Source: Pseudomonadota bacterium (GTDB lineage Bacteria > Pseudomonadota > Gammaproteobacteria > Burkholderiales > Thiobacillaceae). From it: DNA of 44,851 nucleotides. Position 1 is the stretch's first letter. Each line of letters begins with the position of its first letter. Location of the stretch: positions 1 to 44,851 of the forward strand of contig JAJZRE010000019.1 of the NCBI GenBank assembly GCA_021802945.1. Reading direction: 5' to 3'. Shown here piece by piece: positions 28,242 through 35,886 of this stretch. The notes beneath the pieces were generated by a model, which had not been told where the DNA came from, did no database searches, and saw nothing but the letters and a program-made list of their open reading frames with translations. A program made the translations under genes and the position numbers.

Positions 28242-28793
28242 TCAGGGCTTTAACAGCAGATCCTGAGCCGCGCCGCGCCGGTCACACAGACGCGGCGCGC
28301 GGTTCCGTGAATGCCGCACGTCCTTGTGCAGATAGCGCTCGAGCTCCTCGAGCGCCAGGCGGTAGACCTCGCGCTTGAAGTCGACCACCGCATCCATCGG
28401 CACCCAGTATTCGTTCCAGCGCCAGGCGTCGAATTCAGGATGGCTGCTGGCGCGCAGCGACACGTCGCAATCGCGCCCGGTCAGACGCAGCAAGAACCAT
28501 ATCTGCTTCTGGCCGCGGTACAGGCCGCGGCTGTCGCGCCGCGTCCAGTGGGGGGGCACGTCGTAACGCAACCATTCGCGCGTGCGGCCCAGTATGCGCA
28601 CGTGCCCGGGCTGCAAGCCCACTTCCTCTTCCAGTTCCCGGAACATGGCCTGTTCCGGCGTTTCCCCTGCATTGATGCCGCCCTGGGGAAACTGCCAGGC
28701 GTGCTGGTTGACGCGTTTGCCCCAGAAGACCTGGTTGCGCGCATTGCACAAGACGATGCCTACGTTCGGGCGGTACCCTTCTCGGTCAATCAT
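28242..28793 (-). CDS. rppH: RNA pyrophosphohydrolase RppH
   Basis: Nudix hydrolase that removes pyrophosphate from the 5' end of mRNAs and so opens the route to decay. The 183-residue protein begins with the near-invariant [17 protein letters not shown] and has the Nudix box [23 protein letters not shown] region (positions about 38-60), QKQIWFLLR and [12 protein letters not shown]. The ATG at 28793 is preferred over one 12 nt upstream on family grounds. Its C-terminal tail is longer than the E. coli protein's and basic. It is close to proS, a common association in betaproteobacteria. Confidence 0.95.
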   Translation of the reverse strand: MIDREGYRPNVGIVLCNARNQVFWGKRVNQHAWQFPQGGINAGETPEQAMFRELEEEVGLQPGHVRILGRTREWLRYDVPPHWTRRDSRGLYRGQKQIWFLLRLTGRDCDVSLRASSHPEFDAWRWNEYWVPMDAVVDFKREVYRLALEELERYLHKDVRHSRNRAPRLCDRRGAAQDLLLKP

Positions 28794-28837
28794 GGCCGCC
28801 ACCATTCATAAATACAATTACCTGCATTCTTTCACAC

Positions 28838-28861
28838 CCGCCGGAAATTGCAAACCGGCGG
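28838..28861 (-). other. Hairpin between the spermidine-synthase-like gene and rppH
   Basis: A 7-bp stem ccgccgg (28838-28844) / ccggcgg (28855-28861) with a 10-nt loop lies in the 150-nt gap. On the minus strand it is not followed by a T-run, so it may be a weak terminator or a leader structure of rppH. The rest of the gap is comparatively AT-rich and probably holds the rppH promoter. Confidence 0.35.
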
Positions 28862-28943
28862 CGGCAGAAAAACCGTCGTTACGCATTGTTTTAATTGGGA
28901 TTTCCGGGGCCTGAACAGCGCATCCGCCCCCTGTCCGGATCCG

Positions 28944-29720
28944 CTATTCCAGCAAGGGGGCGATCCCTTCCGCCCACTGAAAATCGCGCGCAAAGCCGCG
29001 CAGGTCGAGCCCCCAGCGCTTCGACAGGTCTTCCAGCTTCGGCCGCACCGCGTCGAGCCGAGCGGCCGCGCCCGGCTCGGCGAAGCCGAATACGATGACG
29101 TTGGTCTTGTTCTGCACCGAGATCCAGCCGACCTCGCCGTCGAAAGCCCGCGCCAGGCGCGCGAAATACTCGGCAAATTCGCTGTCGCGCCCCCACAGAT
29201 TCACCACCAGAATGCCGCCCGGCTTCAAGACGCGGCGGCAGGCCGCATAAAACGTCTGCGTCGCCAGCGCCTCGACCTGGTTGCCCGCGTCAAAGCCGTC
29301 GAGCAGGATGACATCGGCGCTGCCGGGATGCTGGCGCACGTAAAGCGCGCCGTCGGCCTCGACCACGGTGAGCGCGGCGTCGTCCGGCGGCAACTCGAAA
29401 TGCGTGCGCGCGGCGGCAATGACCCGCGGATCGATTTCCACCGCGGTGATGCGCGTCTGCGGCCGCTGCCTGCGGATGAACTTGGCGAGCGAGCCGCCGC
29501 CGAGGCCGATCATCAGCACGTCCTGCGGCATGGGGTTGAACATCAGGAAACCCATCATCGCGCGGGTATAGGCGAGTTCCAGGTCCCACGGCCGGCTCAC
29601 GCGCATCGCGCTCTGGATCGCGCGGCTGCCCAGATGCAGCGTGCGCGTGCCGCGTTCCTCGGTCACTTCCAGTCCATCGTCGCCTGCCCGGCGTTTACCA
29701 AACTTCAAGCGCATGGCCAT
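28944..29720 (-). CDS. Spermidine-synthase-like SAM-binding protein
   Basis: 258-residue protein with a class I methyltransferase fold of the spermidine synthase family. It has VLMIGLGGGSLAKF (glycine motif), AVEIDPRVIAAA, EADGALYV, DVILLDGFDAG and GGILVVNLWG. The N-terminal beta domain is very short, and the polyamine-binding DxTDP-type motif after the DG(F/Y) sequence is not present (GFDAGNQVEAL), so true aminopropyltransferase activity is doubtful. Many genomes carry such SpeE-like proteins of unknown substrate. Starts at 29720 or 29714 are both possible. It is divergent from proS with 75 nt between. Confidence 0.75.
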   Translation of the reverse strand: MAMRLKFGKRRAGDDGLEVTEERGTRTLHLGSRAIQSAMRVSRPWDLELAYTRAMMGFLMFNPMPQDVLMIGLGGGSLAKFIRRQRPQTRITAVEIDPRVIAAARTHFELPPDDAALTVVEADGALYVRQHPGSADVILLDGFDAGNQVEALATQTFYAACRRVLKPGGILVVNLWGRDSEFAEYFARLARAFDGEVGWISVQNKTNVIVFGFAEPGAAARLDAVRPKLEDLSKRWGLDLRGFARDFQWAEGIAPLLE

Positions 29721-29795
29721 CCCGTCCCAAAATCGAGCGCGAAAGATTACTCGTCCGCACGTTAAAATGCGCGTTTCCGTCCTGATTATTCCACC

Positions 29796-31526
29796 ATGCG
29801 CACCACCCAGTTCTTCATCTCCACCACCAAGGAAGCCCCGTCCGAGGCCGAACTCGTCAGCCACAAGCTGATGCTGCGCGCCGGCCTCATCAAGCGCCTG
29901 GGGTCGGGGCTGTATACCTGGATGCCGCTGGGCCTGCGCGTGCTGCGCCGCGTCGAGGCCGTGGTGCGCGAGGAAATGAACCGCGCCGGCGCGATCGAAC
30001 TGCTGATGCCGGCGGTGCAACCCGCCGAGCTGTGGCAGGAAACCGGCCGCTGGGCGGTGTTCGGCCCGCAGATGCTGAAGATCAAGGACCGCCACCTGCG
30101 CGACTTCTGCTTCGGCCCCACCCACGAGGAGGTCATCACCGACGTCGCGCGCCGCGAGATCAAGAGCTACCGGCAATTGCCGGTCAACTTCTACCAGATC
30201 CAGATGAAGTTCCGCGACGAGATCCGTCCGCGCTTCGGCGTCATGCGCGCGCGCGAGTTCCTGATGAAGGACGCGTATTCCTTCCACGCCAGCAAGGACA
30301 GTCTCGCCGCAACCTACCGGACGATGTACGACGCCTACGGGCGGATATTCACCCGGCTGGGGCTGACCTTCCGCCCGGTGGCGGCCGACACCGGCGCCAT
30401 CGGCGGCTCGGCCTCGCACGAATTCCACGTGCTGGCCGACTCCGGCGAGGACCTGATCGCCTATTGCCCGGACTCCGGCTACGCCGCCAACGTCGAGCTC
30501 GCCGAGGCGCTCGCCCCCGCCGCGCCGCGTGTGGCGCCGCAGGAAGCGCTGCGCGAGGTGGACACGCCGAAGCAGACCACCTGCGAGGACGTCGCCGCGC
30601 TGCTCGACATTCCGCTTGCGCGCACCGTGAAGCTCATCGCCGTCATCGCCGGCGAGCAGATGATCGTCCTGTTGCTGCGCGGCGACCACATGCTGAACGA
30701 GGTCAAGCTCGGCAAGCTGGAAGGCATGGCGGATTTCCGGCTGGCGAACGAAACCGAAATCCGCGCCGTTTTCGACTGCCCGCCCGGCTTCCTGGGGCCG
30801 GTCGGGCTCGATCGCACGACAATCAAGGTCATCGCCGATCGCACGGTCGCCGCGATGAGCGATTTCGTGTGCGGCGCCAACAAGCCCAAATTGCACCTCG
30901 CCGGGGTCAATTTCGGCCGCGACCTGCAGGAACCCGATGTTGTGGCCGATATAAGGAATGTCGTCCCCGGCGACCCCAGCCCGGATGGGAAAGGAAGCCT
31001 GCAACTGTGCCGCGGCATCGAGGTCGGCCACGTGTTCCAGCTCGGCAGCAAGTATTCGCAGGCGATGAATGCCACCTACCTGGACGAGGCGGGCCGCGCG
31101 CAGGTGATGGAAATGGGCTGCTACGGCATCGGCGTGTCGCGCATCGTGGCCTCGGCCATCGAGCAGCACCACGACGACCGCGGCATCATCTGGCCGAAGG
31201 CGATGGCACCGTTCTTGCTGGTGATCGTGGCGATCGGCTACGGCAAGAGCGAAATGGTTAAAACCGCCGCCGATACGTTGTATGCTGAATTGACTGCCGC
31301 CGGGTTCGACGTGCTGCTGGACGACCGCGACGAACGCCCCGGCGTGATGTTCGCCGACGCCGAGCTGATCGGCATCCCGCACCGCGTCACCGTGGGCGAG
31401 CGCGGGCTGAAGGATGGCGTGATCGAATACCAGGCCCGGCGCGCCGCGCCTGGCCAGAGCGGCGAGGCGCAGAAAATCGCACTCGCCGATGCAAGGAAAT
31501 TCTTGACAGGATTGCTGGAACGCTGA
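29796..31526 (+). CDS. proS: Prolyl-tRNA synthetase (bacterial type with editing domain)
   Basis: Class II synthetase that charges tRNA-Pro. The 576-residue length and the insertion between motifs 2 and 3 (about 225-400) identify the bacterial form with the INS editing domain, which removes Ala-tRNA-Pro. Motif 2 is [20 protein letters not shown], motif 3 is [12 protein letters not shown], and the C-terminal anticodon-binding domain has [21 protein letters not shown]. It is followed within 2 nt by a lytic transglycosylase. Confidence 0.98.
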   Translation: MRTTQFFISTTKEAPSEAELVSHKLMLRAGLIKRLGSGLYTWMPLGLRVLRRVEAVVREEMNRAGAIELLMPAVQPAELWQETGRWAVFGPQMLKIKDRHLRDFCFGPTHEEVITDVARREIKSYRQLPVNFYQIQMKFRDEIRPRFGVMRAREFLMKDAYSFHASKDSLAATYRTMYDAYGRIFTRLGLTFRPVAADTGAIGGSASHEFHVLADSGEDLIAYCPDSGYAANVELAEALAPAAPRVAPQEALREVDTPKQTTCEDVAALLDIPLARTVKLIAVIAGEQMIVLLLRGDHMLNEVKLGKLEGMADFRLANETEIRAVFDCPPGFLGPVGLDRTTIKVIADRTVAAMSDFVCGANKPKLHLAGVNFGRDLQEPDVVADIRNVVPGDPSPDGKGSLQLCRGIEVGHVFQLGSKYSQAMNATYLDEAGRAQVMEMGCYGIGVSRIVASAIEQHHDDRGIIWPKAMAPFLLVIVAIGYGKSEMVKTAADTLYAELTAAGFDVLLDDRDERPGVMFADAELIGIPHRVTVGERGLKDGVIEYQARRAAPGQSGEAQKIALADARKFLTGLLER

Positions 31527-31527
31527 C

Positions 31528-32169
31528 ATGAACAAGACGACGCACATCAGCCTGCTGATCGCCGCTTTGCTGCTTGCCCAGCCCGCGGTTGCGGGCGGGC
31601 AGCTCGAAGAGGCGATGTCGGCCAATGTGCGCTCGTCCCTGCAGCGGGCGCTGGCGGACACCCCGGTCACCCGCACGGCATTCCGCAATCCGGCCGACGG
31701 CGCCGCATGGCTGAAGGAAATGTCGCGCCGGCTGGCCAAGCGCATGCCGGACGAAGCCGAGCGGCTCGAATTCCTCACCACGCTGCACTGGGAAGCGTCG
31801 CGGGCCGGCATCGACCCGCAGCTGATGCTGGGCCTGATCCAGGTCGAAAGCGGATTCCGCAAATACGCGGTATCGCCGGTGGGCGCACGCGGCTACACCC
31901 AGGTGATGCCGTTCTGGGTCAGAACCATCGGCAGCCCCGACCACAACCTGTTCCAGCTGCGCACCAATCTGCGATACGGCGCGCTGATCCTGCGTTATTA
32001 CATCGACATCGAACACGGCGACCTGTTCCGCGCCCTGGGCCGCTACAACGGCAGCCTGGGCCAGCCGGAATATCCGACGCTCGTCGTCAACGCCTGGAAG
32101 CACAACTGGGATTACACGCCCCGCACCCAATCGGCCGACAATCGCGCCGCCCCCGACTCGCGCAGCTGA
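31528..32169 (+). CDS. Lytic murein transglycosylase, SLT domain
   Basis: Exported peptidoglycan lytic transglycosylase. The 213-residue product has a signal peptide (MNKTTHISLLIAALLLAQPAVA), a short linker and an SLT/MltC-like catalytic domain with the catalytic Glu107 in LGLIQVESGFRKYAVS, the following GARGYTQVMPFW and the late RYNGSLG sequence. No lipobox is visible, so it is probably soluble in the periplasm. Its ATG follows the proS stop by 1 nt, and the proS-transglycosylase pairing recurs in betaproteobacteria. Confidence 0.9.
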   Translation: MNKTTHISLLIAALLLAQPAVAGGQLEEAMSANVRSSLQRALADTPVTRTAFRNPADGAAWLKEMSRRLAKRMPDEAERLEFLTTLHWEASRAGIDPQLMLGLIQVESGFRKYAVSPVGARGYTQVMPFWVRTIGSPDHNLFQLRTNLRYGALILRYYIDIEHGDLFRALGRYNGSLGQPEYPTLVVNAWKHNWDYTPRTQSADNRAAPDSRS

Positions 32170-32468
32170 AATCCCCCCGTTCGGGGGCCGGGACAAGAAG
32201 CCGGCAGGCGCATGGATGGTGCCGCCGCCTCGGCGGTTCCGGCCGACAGCAAGTCCTTGCACGGCGCAACGCCTTCCCCACCTCTGACGAAAGTTCAACC
32301 GGCCGTCACGCCACCGCCGGCTTTGCCCCCCGATCCGCTTCGCAGGACGTCGGCACATCCCGCTGCATGCCTTGAAGATCCAGGCCTTCTGACGTTTCCC
32401 TCGCCCTGGCACGGACCATGCTCAATGCTCGAAGTTGTACCAGTTACATCACAACAACGGAGGCGACC
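32170..32468. other. 299-nt gap after the transglycosylase gene
   Basis: It begins with a short G+C hairpin cccccg/cggggg (32174-32187) that may end the proS transcript, although it lacks a T-run. The remainder has no convincing gene on either strand. The last 70 nt are less GC-rich and must hold the promoter of the next gene. I could not fix -35 and -10 boxes with confidence. Confidence 0.4.
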
Positions 32469-32978
32469 ATGGATATGACAATGCACTTGTCCCGTACGGC
32501 CAAGGGACAGGAAGAAATCTTCAATCTTGGCCACACCTTGCGCCCCAGGCAGCGACAGATCCTGTTCAGCCTGGGGGACGGCATTTCATTTGGCGAGCTC
32601 TGCAAGAAGATGCCCAACTGCGCCGAGCTCGAAGCGATGGTGAACGATTTGCTGCAGAGCGGGTTTATCCAGACCTTGCGCAACGTGGCGGGCGGGCAGC
32701 GCGCGCCGGCCGCCGCACCCAGCCGTCCGGCGGCAGCGGAAGCGCCCGTGGCCGCGCAGTCTCCCGCCCGCCTGGAAATTGCCCGCAGCTATGCGCTCGA
32801 ATTCCTGGCCAGACTGGTGGGGACCCAATCCCCCGCCTACCGGAAAATGAGCGAGGCGCAGGATCTGGCCGCCTTCAACGCCGTCCTGCCGATGTGCTGC
32901 AAGGTGATCGCCGCCGTGGCGTCGCCGCATCAGTCGGCGGAAATGGAAGCGGAAATCGCCAGGCGCATGGCCGGCTGA
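32469..32978 (+). CDS. Hypothetical protein with a possible winged-helix N-terminus
   Basis: 169-residue protein that I do not recognise by name. Residues about 1-70 (KGQEEIFNLGHTLRPRQRQI, LGDGISFGELCKKMP, LEAMVNDLLQSGFIQ) have the spacing of a small winged-helix domain. An alanine/proline-rich linker follows (about 75-100), then a helical C-terminal domain (RSYALEFLARLVGTQSPAYRKM). The ATG at 32469 has GGAGG 5-9 nt upstream. It has its own upstream gap and is convergent with the adaptor gene. A cytoplasmic regulatory role is a guess from the fold only. Confidence 0.65.
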   Translation: MDMTMHLSRTAKGQEEIFNLGHTLRPRQRQILFSLGDGISFGELCKKMPNCAELEAMVNDLLQSGFIQTLRNVAGGQRAPAAAPSRPAAAEAPVAAQSPARLEIARSYALEFLARLVGTQSPAYRKMSEAQDLAAFNAVLPMCCKVIAAVASPHQSAEMEAEIARRMAG

Positions 32979-33021
32979 CACGTCGCCGGAGGCCGTTTTC
33001 CGGCTGTCCCTGGCCGAAGCA

Positions 33022-33048
33022 GGCTTCAAGCGCAGGGCCGCTTGAGCC
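33022..33048. terminator. Stem-loop between convergent genes
   Basis: tcaagcg (33026-33032) pairs with cgcttga (33039-33045) around the loop cagggc, extended by ggc/gcc with one bulged T. It sits between the convergent genes ending at 32978 and 33060. No T-run is present on either side, so terminator function is only possible. Confidence 0.35.
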
Positions 33049-33059
33049 GACCGGCTCTC

Positions 33060-33581
33060 TCAGCGCTGACCGGGATCCAGGATGATCAACGGTTTCGGTT
33101 GGCAATCCGCGACCACGACGGTGCCCGGCCCACCGGGGACCGCCTTCACCACGCCATCGAACGGCGCCTTGAGATCGGCATCCGCCAGATTCTTTCGTGC
33201 AATCACACGGCGCGCCTTGGCGGCCGACAGGGCCGCCTGCGCACGTGCATAGCGCAGTTCGGCGGCCTCCAGTTCACTGGTCGATGAAACCGTGCGGTCG
33301 TACAGTTCCTGCGCACGCCCCTGCTCGCGCTTGGCATCCGCCTCATCGGCCTGCGCACGGGCCAACTCCGCCTGCGCTTCCTCGAGACGCGCCTGCAGGA
33401 CGGTCCTGTCCAGACGCAGCAGCACTGCGCCCTTCTTGACATGCTGGCCAGGCTTGACGAGCACCGCTTCCACCATGCCGGACACGCGCGTGGTGAGTTC
33501 GACCTTGTCCGCCGCCCATAGCGGGCTCGCCCCCGCCAGGCTCAATCCGGCCAGTGCGATGGCCGCCATGCGCTGATTCAT
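33060..33581 (-). CDS. Very short HlyD/MFP-type periplasmic adaptor
   Basis: 173-residue exported protein of the membrane-fusion-protein family. A signal peptide (about 1-23, ending PLWA) is followed by a lipoyl half-motif (SGMVEAVLVKPGQHVKKGAVLLRLD), an alpha-helical hairpin rich in Ala/Glu/Arg (about 60-130) and the second lipoyl half (DLKAPFDGVVKAV). The beta-barrel and membrane-proximal domains of ordinary adaptors (total about 350 residues) are missing, but the end is clean with no sign of a frameshift. Its ATG overlaps the TolC gene stop (ATGA). No pump gene follows. Confidence 0.8.
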   Translation of the reverse strand: MNQRMAAIALAGLSLAGASPLWAADKVELTTRVSGMVEAVLVKPGQHVKKGAVLLRLDRTVLQARLEEAQAELARAQADEADAKREQGRAQELYDRTVSSTSELEAAELRYARAQAALSAAKARRVIARKNLADADLKAPFDGVVKAVPGGPGTVVVADCQPKPLIILDPGQR

Positions 33582-34846
33582 TTACGTGCTCCCTCAACAG
33601 GCGGCAGGCTGCCGCCGGACAATGCCTGCAATCGCGCCAGCGCCAGCGCCAGGCGGTAGTCCACCTGCTTGCGGCGTATGAGCGCTACCTGGGTTTCGGC
33701 CATGCTGGTGCCCAGGTTGGTTTTCAGTTCCAGTTCGTATTCCGCGCGCGCGCGCTCCAGCGCCCAGTCGCGGTATTCGATCTGCTTGTCGGCGGCTGCG
33801 CGGCTGCTGCCGCGCAGCCACTCGATTTCCTGCAGGGTCGCGAGCAGCGTGTCGGAGAGGTCGAACTTGAGTTTTTCCAGTTCGGCGGCGATCCGTTCCT
33901 TTTGCGCCAGGTCGCGGGCAATCCGGGCGTCCACGCGTCCACCCTGATAAAGCGGAATCGTGAACACCAGTCCGGCGCTGATCTCGTCGCGCGTGATCGC
34001 GCCCCGGCTGTAGCCGCCGCCTATCACCTCGGCGTCCAGCGTCGGATTGCGCTCCGCGCGAATCGCCGCAAGACGCGCATCCGCCGCCGCCAACTGCGCC
34101 TGCAGTGCGCGTACGCGCGGATTCTTCGCCATGACCCAGGGCAGCAGGGTTTCGTATCCCGGCACCGGGCGGGCATTGTCCTTGAGTTCGGGCTCGACCA
34201 GCTCTTCGGGCAGCGTGTCGGGACGATAGATGGCCTGGGCAAGCCGCTGCCGCGCACTGCGCATGCGCTGCTCGCTCGCGTTTCGCCGCTCGCGGATATC
34301 CTGGTACTCGGTCTCCAGTTTCAGCAGGTCGGGCTGGCTGATCTGGCCCACCTTGAAGCGGTCCTTCGCGTTGTCCCACGCGACATAGGCGACCGCCATG
34401 AACTCGTTGTCGGCGCCGTACTGCCTGTCGGCCATCAGCACATCGAAGTAGCGCGCCATGATGTCGATGCGGCGCAGGCTTTCCACCGTGTAGAGCGCTT
34501 CCTGCCGGGCAGCGACCTCGTCATCCGCCGCCGCGATGGCCTGGCTGCTGCGTCCGAAATCGAACAGCGGCTTGCGCGCGACGATGCGGCCGACGTTGTC
34601 GGGCTTCCAGTCGCCTTCCGGCCGGCGCCCCGTGCGCAGGCTGCCGTCCAGAAACAGGCTGAAATCCCGTTGGCTGGCCGCCTCTTTGCGATCAGCGCGG
34701 GCGACTGCCAGGTCGCTTTGGGCGATCCGCAGGTCGGGATGAGGGGCCGCCACGCTCGCCAGCGCCTCCTCCAGCGTCAACTGCCCGGCCGAAGCCGTGG
34801 CGGACAGTAGCCACGCCAGCAACGCGACCCACGCCGCGCGCCTCAT
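33578..34846 (-). CDS. TolC-family outer-membrane efflux protein
   Basis: 422-residue outer-membrane channel subunit of the OEP family. It has a signal peptide (MRRAAWVALLAWLLSATASA), two internally similar halves of long coiled-coil helices separated by strand regions (IVARKPLFDFGRSS in the first half, AGLVFTIPLYQGGRVDARI in the second), and no lipobox cysteine, so it is probably not lipidated. The start overlaps the upstream thioredoxin gene by 4 nt and the stop overlaps the adaptor gene by 4 nt, indicating strong translational coupling. Confidence 0.88.
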   Translation of the reverse strand: MRRAAWVALLAWLLSATASAGQLTLEEALASVAAPHPDLRIAQSDLAVARADRKEAASQRDFSLFLDGSLRTGRRPEGDWKPDNVGRIVARKPLFDFGRSSQAIAAADDEVAARQEALYTVESLRRIDIMARYFDVLMADRQYGADNEFMAVAYVAWDNAKDRFKVGQISQPDLLKLETEYQDIRERRNASEQRMRSARQRLAQAIYRPDTLPEELVEPELKDNARPVPGYETLLPWVMAKNPRVRALQAQLAAADARLAAIRAERNPTLDAEVIGGGYSRGAITRDEISAGLVFTIPLYQGGRVDARIARDLAQKERIAAELEKLKFDLSDTLLATLQEIEWLRGSSRAAADKQIEYRDWALERARAEYELELKTNLGTSMAETQVALIRRKQVDYRLALALARLQALSGGSLPPVEGARK

Positions 34847-35352
34847 TTGCCTTGTTTGTATCTGGTGAAGGGCTCGGTCGCGTAGACGCCGTCAGCCACA
34901 TACTTGCCCAGGAGCAGGAATTCGGCCTTGTCCTTGGTGGGGCCGAGATAGCGCGTGACCACTTTGCCATCGAGATCGATGAACAGCATCGTCGGCGTGG
35001 CACGCACGCGATTGGCGAGCGCGAAAGCCTTTTCGGTGGTGTGCCTGCCCTGGAAATCGGTCATCGGCGTATCGCCGTTGACGTCGATCGGGTACAGCAG
35101 AAACTGCGCGCGGTACGCGTCCTGAACGTCTGACTGATTCAGGATGGTGCTTCTCATGCGCTCGCAGAAAGGACATTCGTCCATTTCAAAAAACAGGAAC
35201 ACACCCTTCTTGCCCTGCTCCCTCGCGGTCTGGAGCTCGGCCTTGAAATCGCCGAACTTGGGCTGGAAGAAATAGTTGAGCGGATCGCGCGTCTCGGCAT
35301 GTGCGGATGCGGATGCGGCAAACATGAGGAATGCAATGAACAGTTGACGCAT
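34843..35352 (-). CDS. Exported thioredoxin-fold protein
   Basis: 169-residue periplasmic thioredoxin-like protein (thioredoxin_2/SoxW-like). A signal peptide (MRQLFIAFLMFAASASAHA) precedes the active-site sequence FEMDECPFCERM (Cys60 and Cys63). A cis-proline segment ATPTMLFIDLDGKVV and a C-terminal helix follow. GAGGAGA about 8 nt upstream fixes the ATG at 35352. It lies 26 nt after tlpA and overlaps the TolC gene by 4 nt. The CPFC centre is of the DsbC/SoxW-like thiol-reductase sort; the target is unknown. Confidence 0.85.
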   Translation of the reverse strand: MRQLFIAFLMFAASASAHAETRDPLNYFFQPKFGDFKAELQTAREQGKKGVFLFFEMDECPFCERMRSTILNQSDVQDAYRAQFLLYPIDVNGDTPMTDFQGRHTTEKAFALANRVRATPTMLFIDLDGKVVTRYLGPTKDKAEFLLLGKYVADGVYATEPFTRYKQGK

Positions 35353-35378
35353 GAAGTCTCCTCTGCCTCCAAACAGGC

Positions 35379-35873
35379 TCATTTTTGGGTACGCGCGCCC
35401 TTTTTGGCGATGAAGCCTTCCACCGCTTCGCGGGTGATCGCCCCCACCTGCCGGGCAACCATTTTGCCGTCCGGGTTGTAAAGATAGGTGGTCGGCAAGC
35501 CCTCTATCGGCCCGATCGTGCTGGCCACCTGGGCGTTGCCCAGCACGATCGGGTAATCGACCAGCAGGCCATCCGCGAAATCGGTCACCTGTTTGGCATT
35601 CCGGTAATCCATGGCGATGCCGATCACCACGAGGTTGTTTTTCTTGTCGTCATGCAGCGCGATCAGGTCGGGAATCTCCTCCTGGCAGGGCGGGCACCAG
35701 GTCGCCCAGAAATTCACCAGCACCCACTTGCCCTTGTAGCCTTCCAGACTGTGTATCTTGCCCTCGGTATCGGTCAGCCTGAAGCCACCGGCCTGGGCCA
35801 ACGAGGCGGCCAGCGCCAGCAGGAGCCCCGCCAGCCATATCGGATAAAATCGACCACTTTGTAATGTCTGCAT
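35379..35873 (-). CDS. TlpA-family periplasmic thiol-disulfide reductase
   Basis: 164-residue TlpA/ResA-like protein that delivers reducing equivalents to periplasmic thiols. A signal peptide (about 1-28, ending SLAQA) is followed by GGFRLTDTEGKIHSLEGYKGK, the redox centre FWATWCPPCQEEIP (Cys60, Cys63) and the cis-proline segment GLPTTYLYNPDGK. The ATG at 35873 lies 13 nt from the divergent lyase gene, so its promoter must lie within that gene's 5' end. It heads the four-gene unit with a second thioredoxin, TolC and a mini-adaptor. Confidence 0.9.
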   Translation of the reverse strand: MQTLQSGRFYPIWLAGLLLALAASLAQAGGFRLTDTEGKIHSLEGYKGKWVLVNFWATWCPPCQEEIPDLIALHDDKKNNLVVIGIAMDYRNAKQVTDFADGLLVDYPIVLGNAQVASTIGPIEGLPTTYLYNPDGKMVARQVGAITREAVEGFIAKKGARTQK

Positions 35874-35886
35874 GGGTTCTACCATC

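Noticed and set aside
28944..31862. Apparent 972-residue minus-strand protein covering proS
   Set aside because: Only its C-terminal 258 residues (the SpeE-like protein) are real; the rest is antisense to proS and starts in its coding sequence.
33060..33581. Frameshifted full-length efflux adaptor
   Set aside because: The 80 nt beyond the stop contain no continuation of a beta-barrel domain in any frame before the convergent gene, so the short form is either native or an old truncation, not a simple frameshift.
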